A DNA stretch of 64,000 bases, taken from an uncultured Fodinibius sp. Lineage in GTDB: Bacteria > Bacteroidota > Rhodothermia > Balneolales > Balneolaceae. Positions 51,311 to 59,772 of the stretch are shown here, piece after piece. The first letter of the stretch is position 1, and every line of letters begins with the position of its first letter. The notes beneath the pieces were generated by a model. That model did no database searches and was not told the DNA's origin. It worked only from the letters and a program-made list of their open reading frames with translations. The DNA lies in contig CAJXMJ010000002.1 of the NCBI GenBank assembly GCA_913056455.1, positions 496,001 to 560,000 of the forward strand, written 5' to 3'. The position numbers and the translations under genes were made by a program.

Positions 51311-53284
51311 CTACTCTACTGTTTCTAAAAAATCTATTTCCCGAGCATCCGGTATCTCTAATTCACGCAATAGCGAATCAAATCGGGAATCATTTCTTAT
51401 GTCACTCCATATAGGATCTGACAATATAAAATAGAGCTTCCCTATTTTGTCATCAGCCGCACGCTGTAAATGGAAAAATACTTCATCATATTTCTCCATT
51501 CCCAAATATACTAAGGCAATATCCACCGGGGTGGGGATATAAGTATCATCAACTTCGCCAAGCTGCAGCATTTCTAAAAAATGGTTGGCCGTATCATCCA
51601 TACCAAGACGAGCAGCAATGTATATTAAATGGGGAATATTTTTTTGCTCCTGGAAAACAAGCTTTTGATACTGCTCAAATTCATAGTGTGCCTTCTTAAG
51701 CTTCTCCATTGCAACATAATTCCATCCCCTTCCCTCTATAGCCGGCAAAAACGTTGCGTCCAGCTCCAAGGTATAATCAAACTGTTCTTGGGCATCAGCA
51801 AAGCGACCCACATTATAGTAAGCTCTGGCAAGTTCAGAGTTAAACAAAATGTTTGCAGGCTCCAAAGCTAATGCTCGCTCAATCCACGATAAGCTCCTTT
51901 CGTTTTGTCCGATCATATTTAAAAGCATAAAGTAACAGTAACAAAGCTCCGAGCTATCGGGATTTATATCAAAAGCCCGATCAAACTGTTCTTGAGCAGC
52001 CTCATAGTTGTGGTTTAACAATACCTCAATAAGGGCTTTTATGCCCAAGGCTAACGGATTATTAGGACTATACTTTAATACCTCATTTATATTTTCTGCA
52101 GCTTTTTTGTAAGCTCGCTGGGGCGCCATTTGTCCCAGGATTCCAAAAAACAAAAAACTCTTGGCCAGCGCCGTTCGAGAATTTTCATTCCTCGCATTTT
52201 TTTCAACAGCCATATTAAAGTTTTTCATGGCCTTGCGCACCGAAGCGATGGAATACTTTTGCAACTCAAAAGTTCCTTCTAAATAACGTTCGTAATCTCC
52301 TTTTCTAATGGGCCTTGTATTTTTCTTTGGCTCCGGTCTTAAATCATCTCCTCCAAAGCCTTTTTGAACTTTATTCAATATCTCTTGAGAAATCCCATCC
52401 TGAATTTCAAATATATCCTTCAAATGATGTTCATAGGTTTCTGACCATAAATGAAATCCCCCTCCCGTTTCAATGAGCTGCGCCGTAACACGAATCTTAT
52501 CCTTGTTTTTTCGTACACTTCCTTCCAAGATATGACTCACCATTAATTCTTCACCAATGGTTCGTATATCTACATTTCGTCCCTTATAAGCAAAGGCCGA
52601 GGTTCGGGAAGTAACATTAAGCCGCTCCATTTTGGTTAGTCCGTTAATCACTTCTTCGGTAAGGCCATCACTAAAATATTCGAAGCCCTTCTCATCACTC
52701 ATATTCACAAAGGGCAATACGGCCAATCGATTTGTAATCCGACCACTTTTGGCTTTAATTTCTCGCGCCGTTGGTACATTAATCCCCTCATTCGTTACGG
52801 CAAAAATTGAAATGGGATACTTTACATTCTTCAGTTCAAATGTTCCCAGCTCCTTGGTCCTTATATCCCGGTGATTTCTAACTTCATTATGTACTTTCTG
52901 TGAAATCAAAATGCCCCCTGAAATAGCCAGTGGTTCCAACCGGGAAGCAATATTTACCGCATCTCCATAAGCATCTTCATCATTGTAAGCGATATCTCCC
53001 ATATGCAGCCCAATGCGGAGTGGTAAATAGGGATCAGCCAAATCATTCTGAATTTTAATGGCACACATAACAGCATTATAAGCACTGTTAAAAATAGTGA
53101 GGGCTCCGTCGCCGTAGTAGTGAAGTACCTGCCCGTCAAATGCTGTAGCTCTCTCGTTCAGCACCTGGCGATGCCGCTCCTTTTTTCTATTCGCTTTATC
53201 TTCGTCTTCCTGCATCATAGCTGTGTAACCGACAATGTCGGTAAACATAACAGCTGCAAGCAAACGGGTTGTTTGGACGCCCAT
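51311..53284 (-). CDS. Class III adenylate/guanylate cyclase with TPR tail
   Basis: The cyclase domain (8-175) keeps both metal-binding Asp residues: D16 in MFTDIVGYT and D59 in HYYGDG. A TolB/FlgO-like region (about 185-315) follows (RLAVLPFVNMSD, YFSDGLTEEVINGL and ILEGSVRKN). The rest (about 335-640) is tetratricopeptide repeats, for example FDRAFDINPDSSELCY and YNVGRFADAQEQFDYTL. There is no membrane segment. It would make a cyclic nucleotide in response to a partner bound to the TPRs. The gene is single. Confidence 0.92.
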   Translation of the reverse strand: MGVQTTRLLAAVMFTDIVGYTAMMQEDEDKANRKKERHRQVLNERATAFDGQVLHYYGDGALTIFNSAYNAVMCAIKIQNDLADPYLPLRIGLHMGDIAYNDEDAYGDAVNIASRLEPLAISGGILISQKVHNEVRNHRDIRTKELGTFELKNVKYPISIFAVTNEGINVPTAREIKAKSGRITNRLAVLPFVNMSDEKGFEYFSDGLTEEVINGLTKMERLNVTSRTSAFAYKGRNVDIRTIGEELMVSHILEGSVRKNKDKIRVTAQLIETGGGFHLWSETYEHHLKDIFEIQDGISQEILNKVQKGFGGDDLRPEPKKNTRPIRKGDYERYLEGTFELQKYSIASVRKAMKNFNMAVEKNARNENSRTALAKSFLFFGILGQMAPQRAYKKAAENINEVLKYSPNNPLALGIKALIEVLLNHNYEAAQEQFDRAFDINPDSSELCYCYFMLLNMIGQNERSLSWIERALALEPANILFNSELARAYYNVGRFADAQEQFDYTLELDATFLPAIEGRGWNYVAMEKLKKAHYEFEQYQKLVFQEQKNIPHLIYIAARLGMDDTANHFLEMLQLGEVDDTYIPTPVDIALVYLGMEKYDEVFFHLQRAADDKIGKLYFILSDPIWSDIRNDSRFDSLLRELEIPDAREIDFLETVE

Positions 53285-53418
53285 TATAGCCGTATTAAAT
53301 TCCGGTCTGAGATATCAGATCCGCGCTTTTCTTTCAAACCCTTTGTAGTTCAAACATACATAAACCTTTGAATAAATATCGGTTAGAGTGTGTTAATTTT
53401 TCGACTAATAAAATGACT

Positions 53419-54030
53419 TTATGCAGTAAGCCAATTTAGGATCGTATCTAAAATTACCCCCTTCCTTTCCTGTGAAAACCCGTTTCCCGATACACTACTA
53501 TCCATCCCAAACAACGACTGGTGTATAGGACCTGCAACAACAGGATAATAGCAAAGTGCAAAAATGTTCATGAGTAAATCCTGGACACTTACGGATGCAA
53601 TTTCATAATTTGCCGCAGCATCCGTTAACTCTTCCTCAAAAGCTTTAACCTGTAGCTCCACCTGTTCCTCAAAGATAGGCTGCAACCAATCTGACTTTCT
53701 ACTTATTTCCGTAATTACAAAAGCCAAAACCCGGGGATTTTGATCTGCTTTTTGCAAACTGTTTTCGATGAGTAACTCTATCTTTTTAAACAGCGAGACA
53801 TCCTTTGATAGAAGATCATTCAGATCTTCAAATATTACCTGCACCGATTGCCTATATACATGCTCAAAAAGTTCTTTTTTCGTATTAAAATAATAATGGA
53901 TCATCGCTTTGGTTACTCCGATCTGATCGGCAATATTATGGAGTCGAGCCCCCTCAAATCCATGCGTCAAAAACTCGTTACGGGCCGCCTCAATAATTTC
54001 CTGCCGGGTATCTTTCGACTGCTTACTCAT
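53419..54030 (-). CDS. TetR/AcrR-family transcriptional regulator
   Basis: The N-terminal TetR helix-turn-helix is clear: IIEAARNEFLTHGFEGARL and VTKAMIHYYFNTKKELFEHV (residues 11-60). The 203-residue protein continues as an all-helical ligand domain. It is divergent from the NfeD-slipin operon across about 240 bases and may regulate that operon. The RND efflux genes 4 kb away are another possible target. No operator could be identified with confidence. Confidence 0.9.
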   Translation of the reverse strand: MSKQSKDTRQEIIEAARNEFLTHGFEGARLHNIADQIGVTKAMIHYYFNTKKELFEHVYRQSVQVIFEDLNDLLSKDVSLFKKIELLIENSLQKADQNPRVLAFVITEISRKSDWLQPIFEEQVELQVKAFEEELTDAAANYEIASVSVQDLLMNIFALCYYPVVAGPIHQSLFGMDSSVSGNGFSQERKGVILDTILNWLTA

Positions 54031-54268
54031 AGAACTAAATAGTTAGTTAGTGTGTTTACTTAAAGCTAACCGTTACTTCGGGAAAGGGCAAGCTATTAAT
54101 TGGATGGTTAGTACCAACTGCTGCTAAAAGAACCACATGCTGACTGATAAACGATAGATGCTTAACTATATGCATCCAAACAACTAAATATTGGCTACTT
54201 ATTTTTCAACATCATTATAAATTATTTACTTGTATTGTTTCCAATATCCTTTTTGATAACTTAACAGC

Positions 54269-55606
54269 ATGAAACAGCTAATTATTATCACATTCTTTGC
54301 TTTTTTCACAACGGGAGTTTCAGCTCAACCTGATACAACTGTCACCGACTCCGTTCAACAGGCAAGCTCCCGACCGATCGTAACCATGATCTCGGTAGAA
54401 GGATCAATTTCTCCTACCACAACCAATTATATCAATCGGGGAATAAAGACGGCGCATGAACAAGGTGCTGAAGCCCTTATTATTAAGCTCGATACCCCCG
54501 GCGGACTGTTAGAATCCACAAAGAATATCGTTCAGTCTTTTCTTGAATCCGACGACCTGCCAATTATTGTATATGTTGCACCCGAGGGTGCGCGTGCTGC
54601 CAGTGCCGGGACATTTATCACCATGGCCGCCCATGTAGCAGCAATGGCTCCTACAACAACCATAGGTGCCGCATCTCCCGTGCAGATGGGGGGAGGACAA
54701 TCTGATACGGTCATGCAGAAAAAGATTTTCAATTACTCCGAAAGCTTTATTGAGAGCATTGCTAATCGGCGTGACCGTAATGCTGAGTGGGCCAGATCTG
54801 CTGTTCGAGACGGAGAGTCAATTACAGCAGAAGAAGCCCTCGAGCTCAACGTAATCGATCTTATTGCCTCTGATACAGACGAACTCCTCCAAAATATAGA
54901 TGGCCGTACTTTCAATGGAGATACGTTGGTAACAAATAATGCAACCATAGAAGAAGTACCAACAAACTTTGCCGAAAAATTCTTTAGCTTTATCATGCGC
55001 CCCGAGGTAATGCTCATTCTCACGATGATTGCCATTTATGGCATTATCGGTGAGGTGACAAATCCGGGTGCCATTGTACCCGGAGTAGCCGGGGTTATCG
55101 CCCTTGTGCTTGTACTATATGCCTCTGCAGCCATGCCTATAAATATTGCCGGATTTGCACTTATAGGGTTAGCCATAATCTTATTTGTTGCCGAAGCTTT
55201 TACCCCTACCTTTGGATTACTCATAGCTGGCGGCTCTGTATCTTTCTTCCTGGGAGCACTTATGCTTTTCCAGGATTTACCCGAATCTATGGAGCTTTCA
55301 TGGGCATGGCTTGTCCCAGCCACCATCTTAACAGCTCTCTTTTTTATCTGGATTGTCACTGAAGGAATTCGAGCACAGTTTACCGATAGCAAAACAGGTA
55401 AAAGTTCAATGATCGGCAAGCAAGCTGAAGTGGTTGACAGGATTGACAATAGCAACGGAAAGGTTTTCGTGAACGGAGAATACTGGGATGCAGTTAGCGA
55501 TGAAAGTACGATCGAAGAAGGAGAACTATGTGAGATTACCGAGATCCAAGGACTTAAAATGAAAGTAAGACCTCTATCAAAGTCACCAAATACTAATAAC
55601 GGATAG
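54269..55606 (+). CDS. NfeD-type membrane-bound serine protease (ClpP class)
   Basis: Signal peptide (cut after VSAQ), then a ClpP-like protease domain: LIIKLDTPGGLLEST and AAS112AGTFITMAAH, with Lys151 or Lys152 as the dyad base. Four or five membrane helices occupy about 240-375, and an OB-fold NfeD domain (about 385-445) closes the protein. Members cleave the C-terminus of stomatin-type partners. The stomatin gene follows 40 bases downstream, a conserved pairing. They work together in membrane quality or fluidity control. Confidence 0.93.
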   Translation: MKQLIIITFFAFFTTGVSAQPDTTVTDSVQQASSRPIVTMISVEGSISPTTTNYINRGIKTAHEQGAEALIIKLDTPGGLLESTKNIVQSFLESDDLPIIVYVAPEGARAASAGTFITMAAHVAAMAPTTTIGAASPVQMGGGQSDTVMQKKIFNYSESFIESIANRRDRNAEWARSAVRDGESITAEEALELNVIDLIASDTDELLQNIDGRTFNGDTLVTNNATIEEVPTNFAEKFFSFIMRPEVMLILTMIAIYGIIGEVTNPGAIVPGVAGVIALVLVLYASAAMPINIAGFALIGLAIILFVAEAFTPTFGLLIAGGSVSFFLGALMLFQDLPESMELSWAWLVPATILTALFFIWIVTEGIRAQFTDSKTGKSSMIGKQAEVVDRIDNSNGKVFVNGEYWDAVSDESTIEEGELCEITEIQGLKMKVRPLSKSPNTNNG

Positions 55607-55648
55607 CAATATTTTAACAGCTATTACTAATCCCTAAACAAGAAGCTT

Positions 55649-56473
55649 ATGGAAAGTTCGACTCAATTTTTTGATATGATAACGTGGATCATCACTATTG
55701 CTGTTTTAGCAGCAATACTGTTGCCGCAGATTTTTAAAATACTTCGAGAGTATGAACGTGCTGTTGTCTTTCGGCTTGGTAAATTTCATAAAACCAAGGG
55801 ACCGGGACTTATCATGTTGATCCCCTTCATCGATAAAATTGAGCGCGTTGACCTTCGGGTGTTAACGATCAACGTAGATCGACAGGAGGTTATCACCAAA
55901 GATAACGTTACGGTACACGTTGATGCTATTACCTTTTTCCGCGTTATCGATGCCGAAGCAGCCACCATACAGGTAGAGAAATATATCCACGCCACTTCGA
56001 TGCTGGCACAAACAACCTTGCGAAGTATTGTGGGACAGGTAGAACTGGACGAATTGCTGGCCGAGCGCGATAAAGTAAATAAGAACATACAGGAAATTAT
56101 TGACCGCCAGACTGATCCATGGGGAATTAAGGTTGTTTCCGTAGAAGTTCGCGATGTAGTACTTCCCGAAAACATGAAGCGTGCTATGGCTCGTCAGGCC
56201 GAAACTGAGCGCGATCGTCGAGCAAAAGTGATTAATGCCGAGGGTGAATTCCAAGCAGCTGAACGACTAGTCGAAGCGGCTACCATGATGAGAGAAGCCC
56301 CAATGGCACTACAACTGCGATTCCTGCAAACCATGAGCGACATCAGCGAAGAGAATGCTACTTTTGCCTTTATGCCGCTACCAATGGAAATGCTCGAAGT
56401 CTTTAAAGATATGTCGGGAGTAGATATACCTCAGATCAATGACGATTCTAACGACTCGGATGAACAATCATAG
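55649..56473 (+). CDS. Slipin (stomatin/prohibitin-family) protein
   Basis: SPFH-domain protein with one N-terminal helix (about 10-30) and the band-7 core beginning YERAVVFRLGKFHKTKGPGL. Further markers are RVDLRVLTINVDRQEV and VEVRDVVLPENMKRAMARQAE. A charged helical stretch (to about 225) and a short acidic tail follow. It is the expected substrate and partner of the upstream NfeD protease. The pair probably forms membrane microdomain scaffolds. A terminator closes the operon. Confidence 0.94.
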   Translation: MESSTQFFDMITWIITIAVLAAILLPQIFKILREYERAVVFRLGKFHKTKGPGLIMLIPFIDKIERVDLRVLTINVDRQEVITKDNVTVHVDAITFFRVIDAEAATIQVEKYIHATSMLAQTTLRSIVGQVELDELLAERDKVNKNIQEIIDRQTDPWGIKVVSVEVRDVVLPENMKRAMARQAETERDRRAKVINAEGEFQAAERLVEAATMMREAPMALQLRFLQTMSDISEENATFAFMPLPMEMLEVFKDMSGVDIPQINDDSNDSDEQS

Positions 56474-56517
56474 TCAATTACCCGAATACTAGTTGCAATT
56501 TTATTTAATGCTATTTT

Positions 56518-56552
56518 ACTGGCGCGGCCTATCAGGCTTGCGCCAGTTTTTA
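56518..56552 (+). terminator. Terminator of the NfeD-slipin operon
   Basis: ACTGGCGC and GCCT pair with AGGC and GCGCCAGT around bulges, then TTTTTATT. The right-arm decamer CTTGCGCCAG also occurs at 8693. Confidence 0.8.
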
Positions 56553-56615
56553 TTACGAATGATCCATTAGCTTCTGATGTTACTGCTGTATAACAAGAAA
56601 TAAGTCCCGCGGCCC

Positions 56616-57176
56616 ATGAGAATTCTATCAGTCCTCATATTTATTGTTCTTTTACCCCTAACAAGCTGCCATGCACAACAAGAAAAAAGTAGTACTACCA
56701 ATCCCGAAGTAGCGAAAAATTCTTCGGAGATCAAGCCCTATAATCCCTATTATTCCCGGACGGACACAACCAAACTAAATCTCCCCGACTCGGTTTGGAA
56801 GAAGATTCTCAAACCCAAAGTCTATCATATTGCTCGTGAAAAGGGCACCGAACGAGAATACTCCGGCAAATACTGGGATTATAAAGGCAAAGGCACATAT
56901 CATTGCGCAGTATGTGGTAACAAGCTCTTTGAATCGGAAGCAAAATACATGAGTCATTGCGGCTGGCCCAGCTTTTTTGAACCGGTGGGATTAAACAGCG
57001 TCAAATTTAAACCCGATAACTCACACGGAATGCAGCGCACGGAGGTACTTTGCGGACGCTGCAACTCACACCTTGGACATATCTTTAATGACGGGCCGCC
57101 GCCAACAGGCAAGCGTTACTGCATGAACTCTCTTGTATTGGACTTTGTACCAAACGACAGTACAGAAAAGAACTGA
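56616..57176 (+). CDS. msrB: Lipidated methionine-R-sulfoxide reductase
   Basis: Repairs oxidised methionine in proteins, here outside the cytoplasm: the lipobox (LTSC, Cys18) leads to a short linker. The MsrB domain (about 55-178) has both zinc CxxC pairs (C97/C100 and C146/C149), CGWPSF, the GMQRTEV strand and the catalytic Cys169 in RYCMNSL. Cytosolic MsrB proteins begin near residue 50 of this one. No MsrA is fused or adjacent. It converges on the next gene with a gap of four bases. Confidence 0.94.
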   Translation: MRILSVLIFIVLLPLTSCHAQQEKSSTTNPEVAKNSSEIKPYNPYYSRTDTTKLNLPDSVWKKILKPKVYHIAREKGTEREYSGKYWDYKGKGTYHCAVCGNKLFESEAKYMSHCGWPSFFEPVGLNSVKFKPDNSHGMQRTEVLCGRCNSHLGHIFNDGPPPTGKRYCMNSLVLDFVPNDSTEKN

Positions 57177-57180
57177 GTGT

Positions 57181-58200
57181 TCAGTTTCCCAAAATACGAT
57201 TGTACAAACGGTCCCACATATCAGCTCGCATATCAAAGCTGGGTTCGAATTGTTTAAAGCCCGTAACCTTGGTTGAATCGCTGTTAAATCTAAGTTTATA
57301 GTTCCAAACAAACGGGGTAGAGTCGTCAGTAAGCCATAAATCTGATCGCCCAAATCGAAGATCGTGAACAATCAGCCCTTCAGGCTTTATCTCAGCCGCA
57401 TAGTATCCGCGTGAAAACCAAATAAGTCGCTCAACCGGAAGCTGATTGCGATACGGCTGCAGCAGCTTCTTATTTTGAGGAACTGCTTGAAAATTGATTT
57501 CATCATCTTCGTCAAAGATTGAATACAGACCGGCATAGAGCGTATCATTGGCTTCGACATAACCTGTCCACAGAAAAATATTTAACGGTGATGGGGTGGT
57601 CATATACTGCTCCGGATTAATCTGTTGCTGTGCAAAGTTTTTCTCAAACACCTCATTTACATGATGTTTAACCCCAAAACCTAAAAACAGATACACCGAA
57701 CTTAGGCCAATACCTAACCAGTTAGACCACCTCCGATTATGAGACTCTCTGTTAAGAATAAGGGCAATTATCAATCCCAGTAACAAGGGAAGCGTATAAA
57801 AAGGATCAATAATAAAAATAGAGTTAAAGCTGAGTGAGTAATTGCTAAATGGCTGAAAAACCTGGGTGCCATAGCTCGTACATACATCTATAAAAATATG
57901 GGTTAGAAAAACCAAGAAAACGAGCACCGACCAGTCTTTCCATGTCGTATCGCTTTTTTGATACCGTTGTAATAACCATCCAAATAAAGGAGCAGCCACT
58001 ACACAGAAAAAAAGTGAATGCGTAATCCCACGATGAATAGCTAATGCCTGTACTTCTGAAACAAAGGGTGAAGCGAGCACATCAAGGTCGGGTAATACGC
58101 CAAATGCCGCGCCAAAGAGCGCCGCCTTATTTCCTACTTTCTTTCCCAACAGGGCTTCTCCTACTGCAGCACCAAGCGTAATTTGTGTAACGGTATCCAT
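57181..58200 (-). CDS. Membrane metal-dependent hydrolase (DUF457/YdjM type)
   Basis: Predicted membrane-bound hydrolase. MDTVTQITLGAAVGEALLG at the start and the segments VLPDLDVLAS and AIHRGITHS carry the His/Asp metal motif of the family. Four or five helices cover residues 60-180. The last 130 residues form a soluble domain with unusual Trp/Phe content (FSRGYYAAEIKPEG). The substrate is unknown; the family is thought to act on membrane phosphates or sterol-like compounds, but this is unproven. Confidence 0.82.
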   Translation of the reverse strand: MDTVTQITLGAAVGEALLGKKVGNKAALFGAAFGVLPDLDVLASPFVSEVQALAIHRGITHSLFFCVVAAPLFGWLLQRYQKSDTTWKDWSVLVFLVFLTHIFIDVCTSYGTQVFQPFSNYSLSFNSIFIIDPFYTLPLLLGLIIALILNRESHNRRWSNWLGIGLSSVYLFLGFGVKHHVNEVFEKNFAQQQINPEQYMTTPSPLNIFLWTGYVEANDTLYAGLYSIFDEDDEINFQAVPQNKKLLQPYRNQLPVERLIWFSRGYYAAEIKPEGLIVHDLRFGRSDLWLTDDSTPFVWNYKLRFNSDSTKVTGFKQFEPSFDMRADMWDRLYNRILGN

Positions 58201-58422
58201 TTAGCTTTTAATAGTTGTTATTATGAAATATTCAGTAAGTCCCTATACCAAATACCTCGAAACGGATAGGGGCACTTAAAAGTTCAACTTTGCTTCAGAA
58301 TCGAGTTGTATGTTAAGACCATTCATAAAGTATAACATCCTATTACATTTTATCATGAACCTTTCGGTTAATTTTTTGATTGTATAGGTACGATTCTTAA
58401 TCCTGAATATTATTTAAAATCC

Positions 58423-59748
58423 ATGAAGCTTTCCTTATTTCAAAAAGTATGCTATTTATCATTGTTAGTGCTTGCCTCAAGCTTGGTCATTTCCTGCTCG
58501 GAAGATAGTAATGAAAATAATCCATCAGTAAATAATTCGTCATCCACAACGCCGTCCGTTGAAGCAGTAAGAGCTCGTTACGGGGCTCTTCCCCTTTCAG
58601 AACGATTGAGCGGAACGGTATATGCTAAAAACCAAGTTTCGCTTTATCCCGAAATTTCCGGGAAAATCGCTGTCGTCCATGTGCAAAATGGCGAATATGT
58701 GGAAAAGGGAGCCCCTATCGTTTCCCTTGAGGATAACCAATACCGGGAACAGGTACAGCAAGCCCGTGCAAATTTGCGGATTAATGAAGCACGTCTCAAA
58801 CAAGCACGTGCTCGATATAACGAACTCGAGGCACAGTACAAGCGAACGAAACAACTTAGTGATCAACAGCTCTCGAGCGAACTTGAAATGGAAACACTGC
58901 AAGCCCAAATGTCGTCTGCCGAAGCCGATGTGGATTTAGCCGAGGCCCAGCTGGAACAGGCGAAATCAAGCCTTCAAGAACAACAGGACTTGCTTTCAAG
59001 GACAGTCATAAAAGCACCCATATCGGGAACTGTAGGTCAACGCAATGCCGAAACCGGCATGCAGGTGAATAGCAGCACACAACTTTTTACTATTGGCGAT
59101 CTAAATAACTTACGTGTGGAAGTGGTCTTGACCGACCAGATGCTCGACGATATTGAGGTTGGACAAACTGCACATATCTATACCGGTTCCAATGCTAATA
59201 ATAGTGACTATCTCGAAGCTAAACTTTCACGTATTTCTCCATTCCTAAATAACGTAACTCGAAGCACCGAAGGAGAAATTGATGTTCAAAATACAGATAA
59301 CAAATTGCGCCCCGGAATGTTTGTGCCCGTTGATATTCTATATGGCCAAAGTGAACGCGCTACCTTAGTACCCACCAGCGCAATTTATACCGATCCCAAT
59401 TCAGGCAAAGAGGGCGTTTTTGTAGCAACTTCTTTAGGATCAGAGGTACAGCCAACCGAACAGGTTGACCCCCAAAATCCTCCACCTCTTACAGAACCCA
59501 CTGAAGTACAGTTCAAACCAATTGATGTAATTGCGACCGGTCGCATGGAAGTGGGAGTTGCAGGAATTGAACCCGGTAACTGGGTTATTACCGTTGGACA
59601 AAATTTGTTATCACCGGGAAGCCAGCAAGCCCGTATTCGCACCAGCTCTTGGGAACGAATTATAGCGCTACAGGGGTTGCAGCGTCAAGATCTATTACAA
59701 CGCGTTCTGGATCGCCAAACCGATGTCAATCCCTCCTCGATTCAATAA
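58423..59748 (+). CDS. RND efflux periplasmic adaptor (membrane-fusion) lipoprotein
   Basis: AcrA/MexA-type adaptor with a lipobox (VISC, Cys25). A biotinyl-lipoyl-like half-motif (about 65-115), a coiled-coil hairpin (115-190), a second lipoyl half (198-220: KAPISGTVGQRNAETGMQV) and a beta-barrel follow. A membrane-proximal domain ends near 400. It links the pump to an outer-membrane channel. The pump gene starts 25 bases later. No TolC-type gene is in the operon, so a channel encoded elsewhere is needed. Confidence 0.93.
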   Translation: MKLSLFQKVCYLSLLVLASSLVISCSEDSNENNPSVNNSSSTTPSVEAVRARYGALPLSERLSGTVYAKNQVSLYPEISGKIAVVHVQNGEYVEKGAPIVSLEDNQYREQVQQARANLRINEARLKQARARYNELEAQYKRTKQLSDQQLSSELEMETLQAQMSSAEADVDLAEAQLEQAKSSLQEQQDLLSRTVIKAPISGTVGQRNAETGMQVNSSTQLFTIGDLNNLRVEVVLTDQMLDDIEVGQTAHIYTGSNANNSDYLEAKLSRISPFLNNVTRSTEGEIDVQNTDNKLRPGMFVPVDILYGQSERATLVPTSAIYTDPNSGKEGVFVATSLGSEVQPTEQVDPQNPPPLTEPTEVQFKPIDVIATGRMEVGVAGIEPGNWVITVGQNLLSPGSQQARIRTSSWERIIALQGLQRQDLLQRVLDRQTDVNPSSIQ

Positions 59749-59772
59749 TTTTATACTTGATTACTTACTGCC

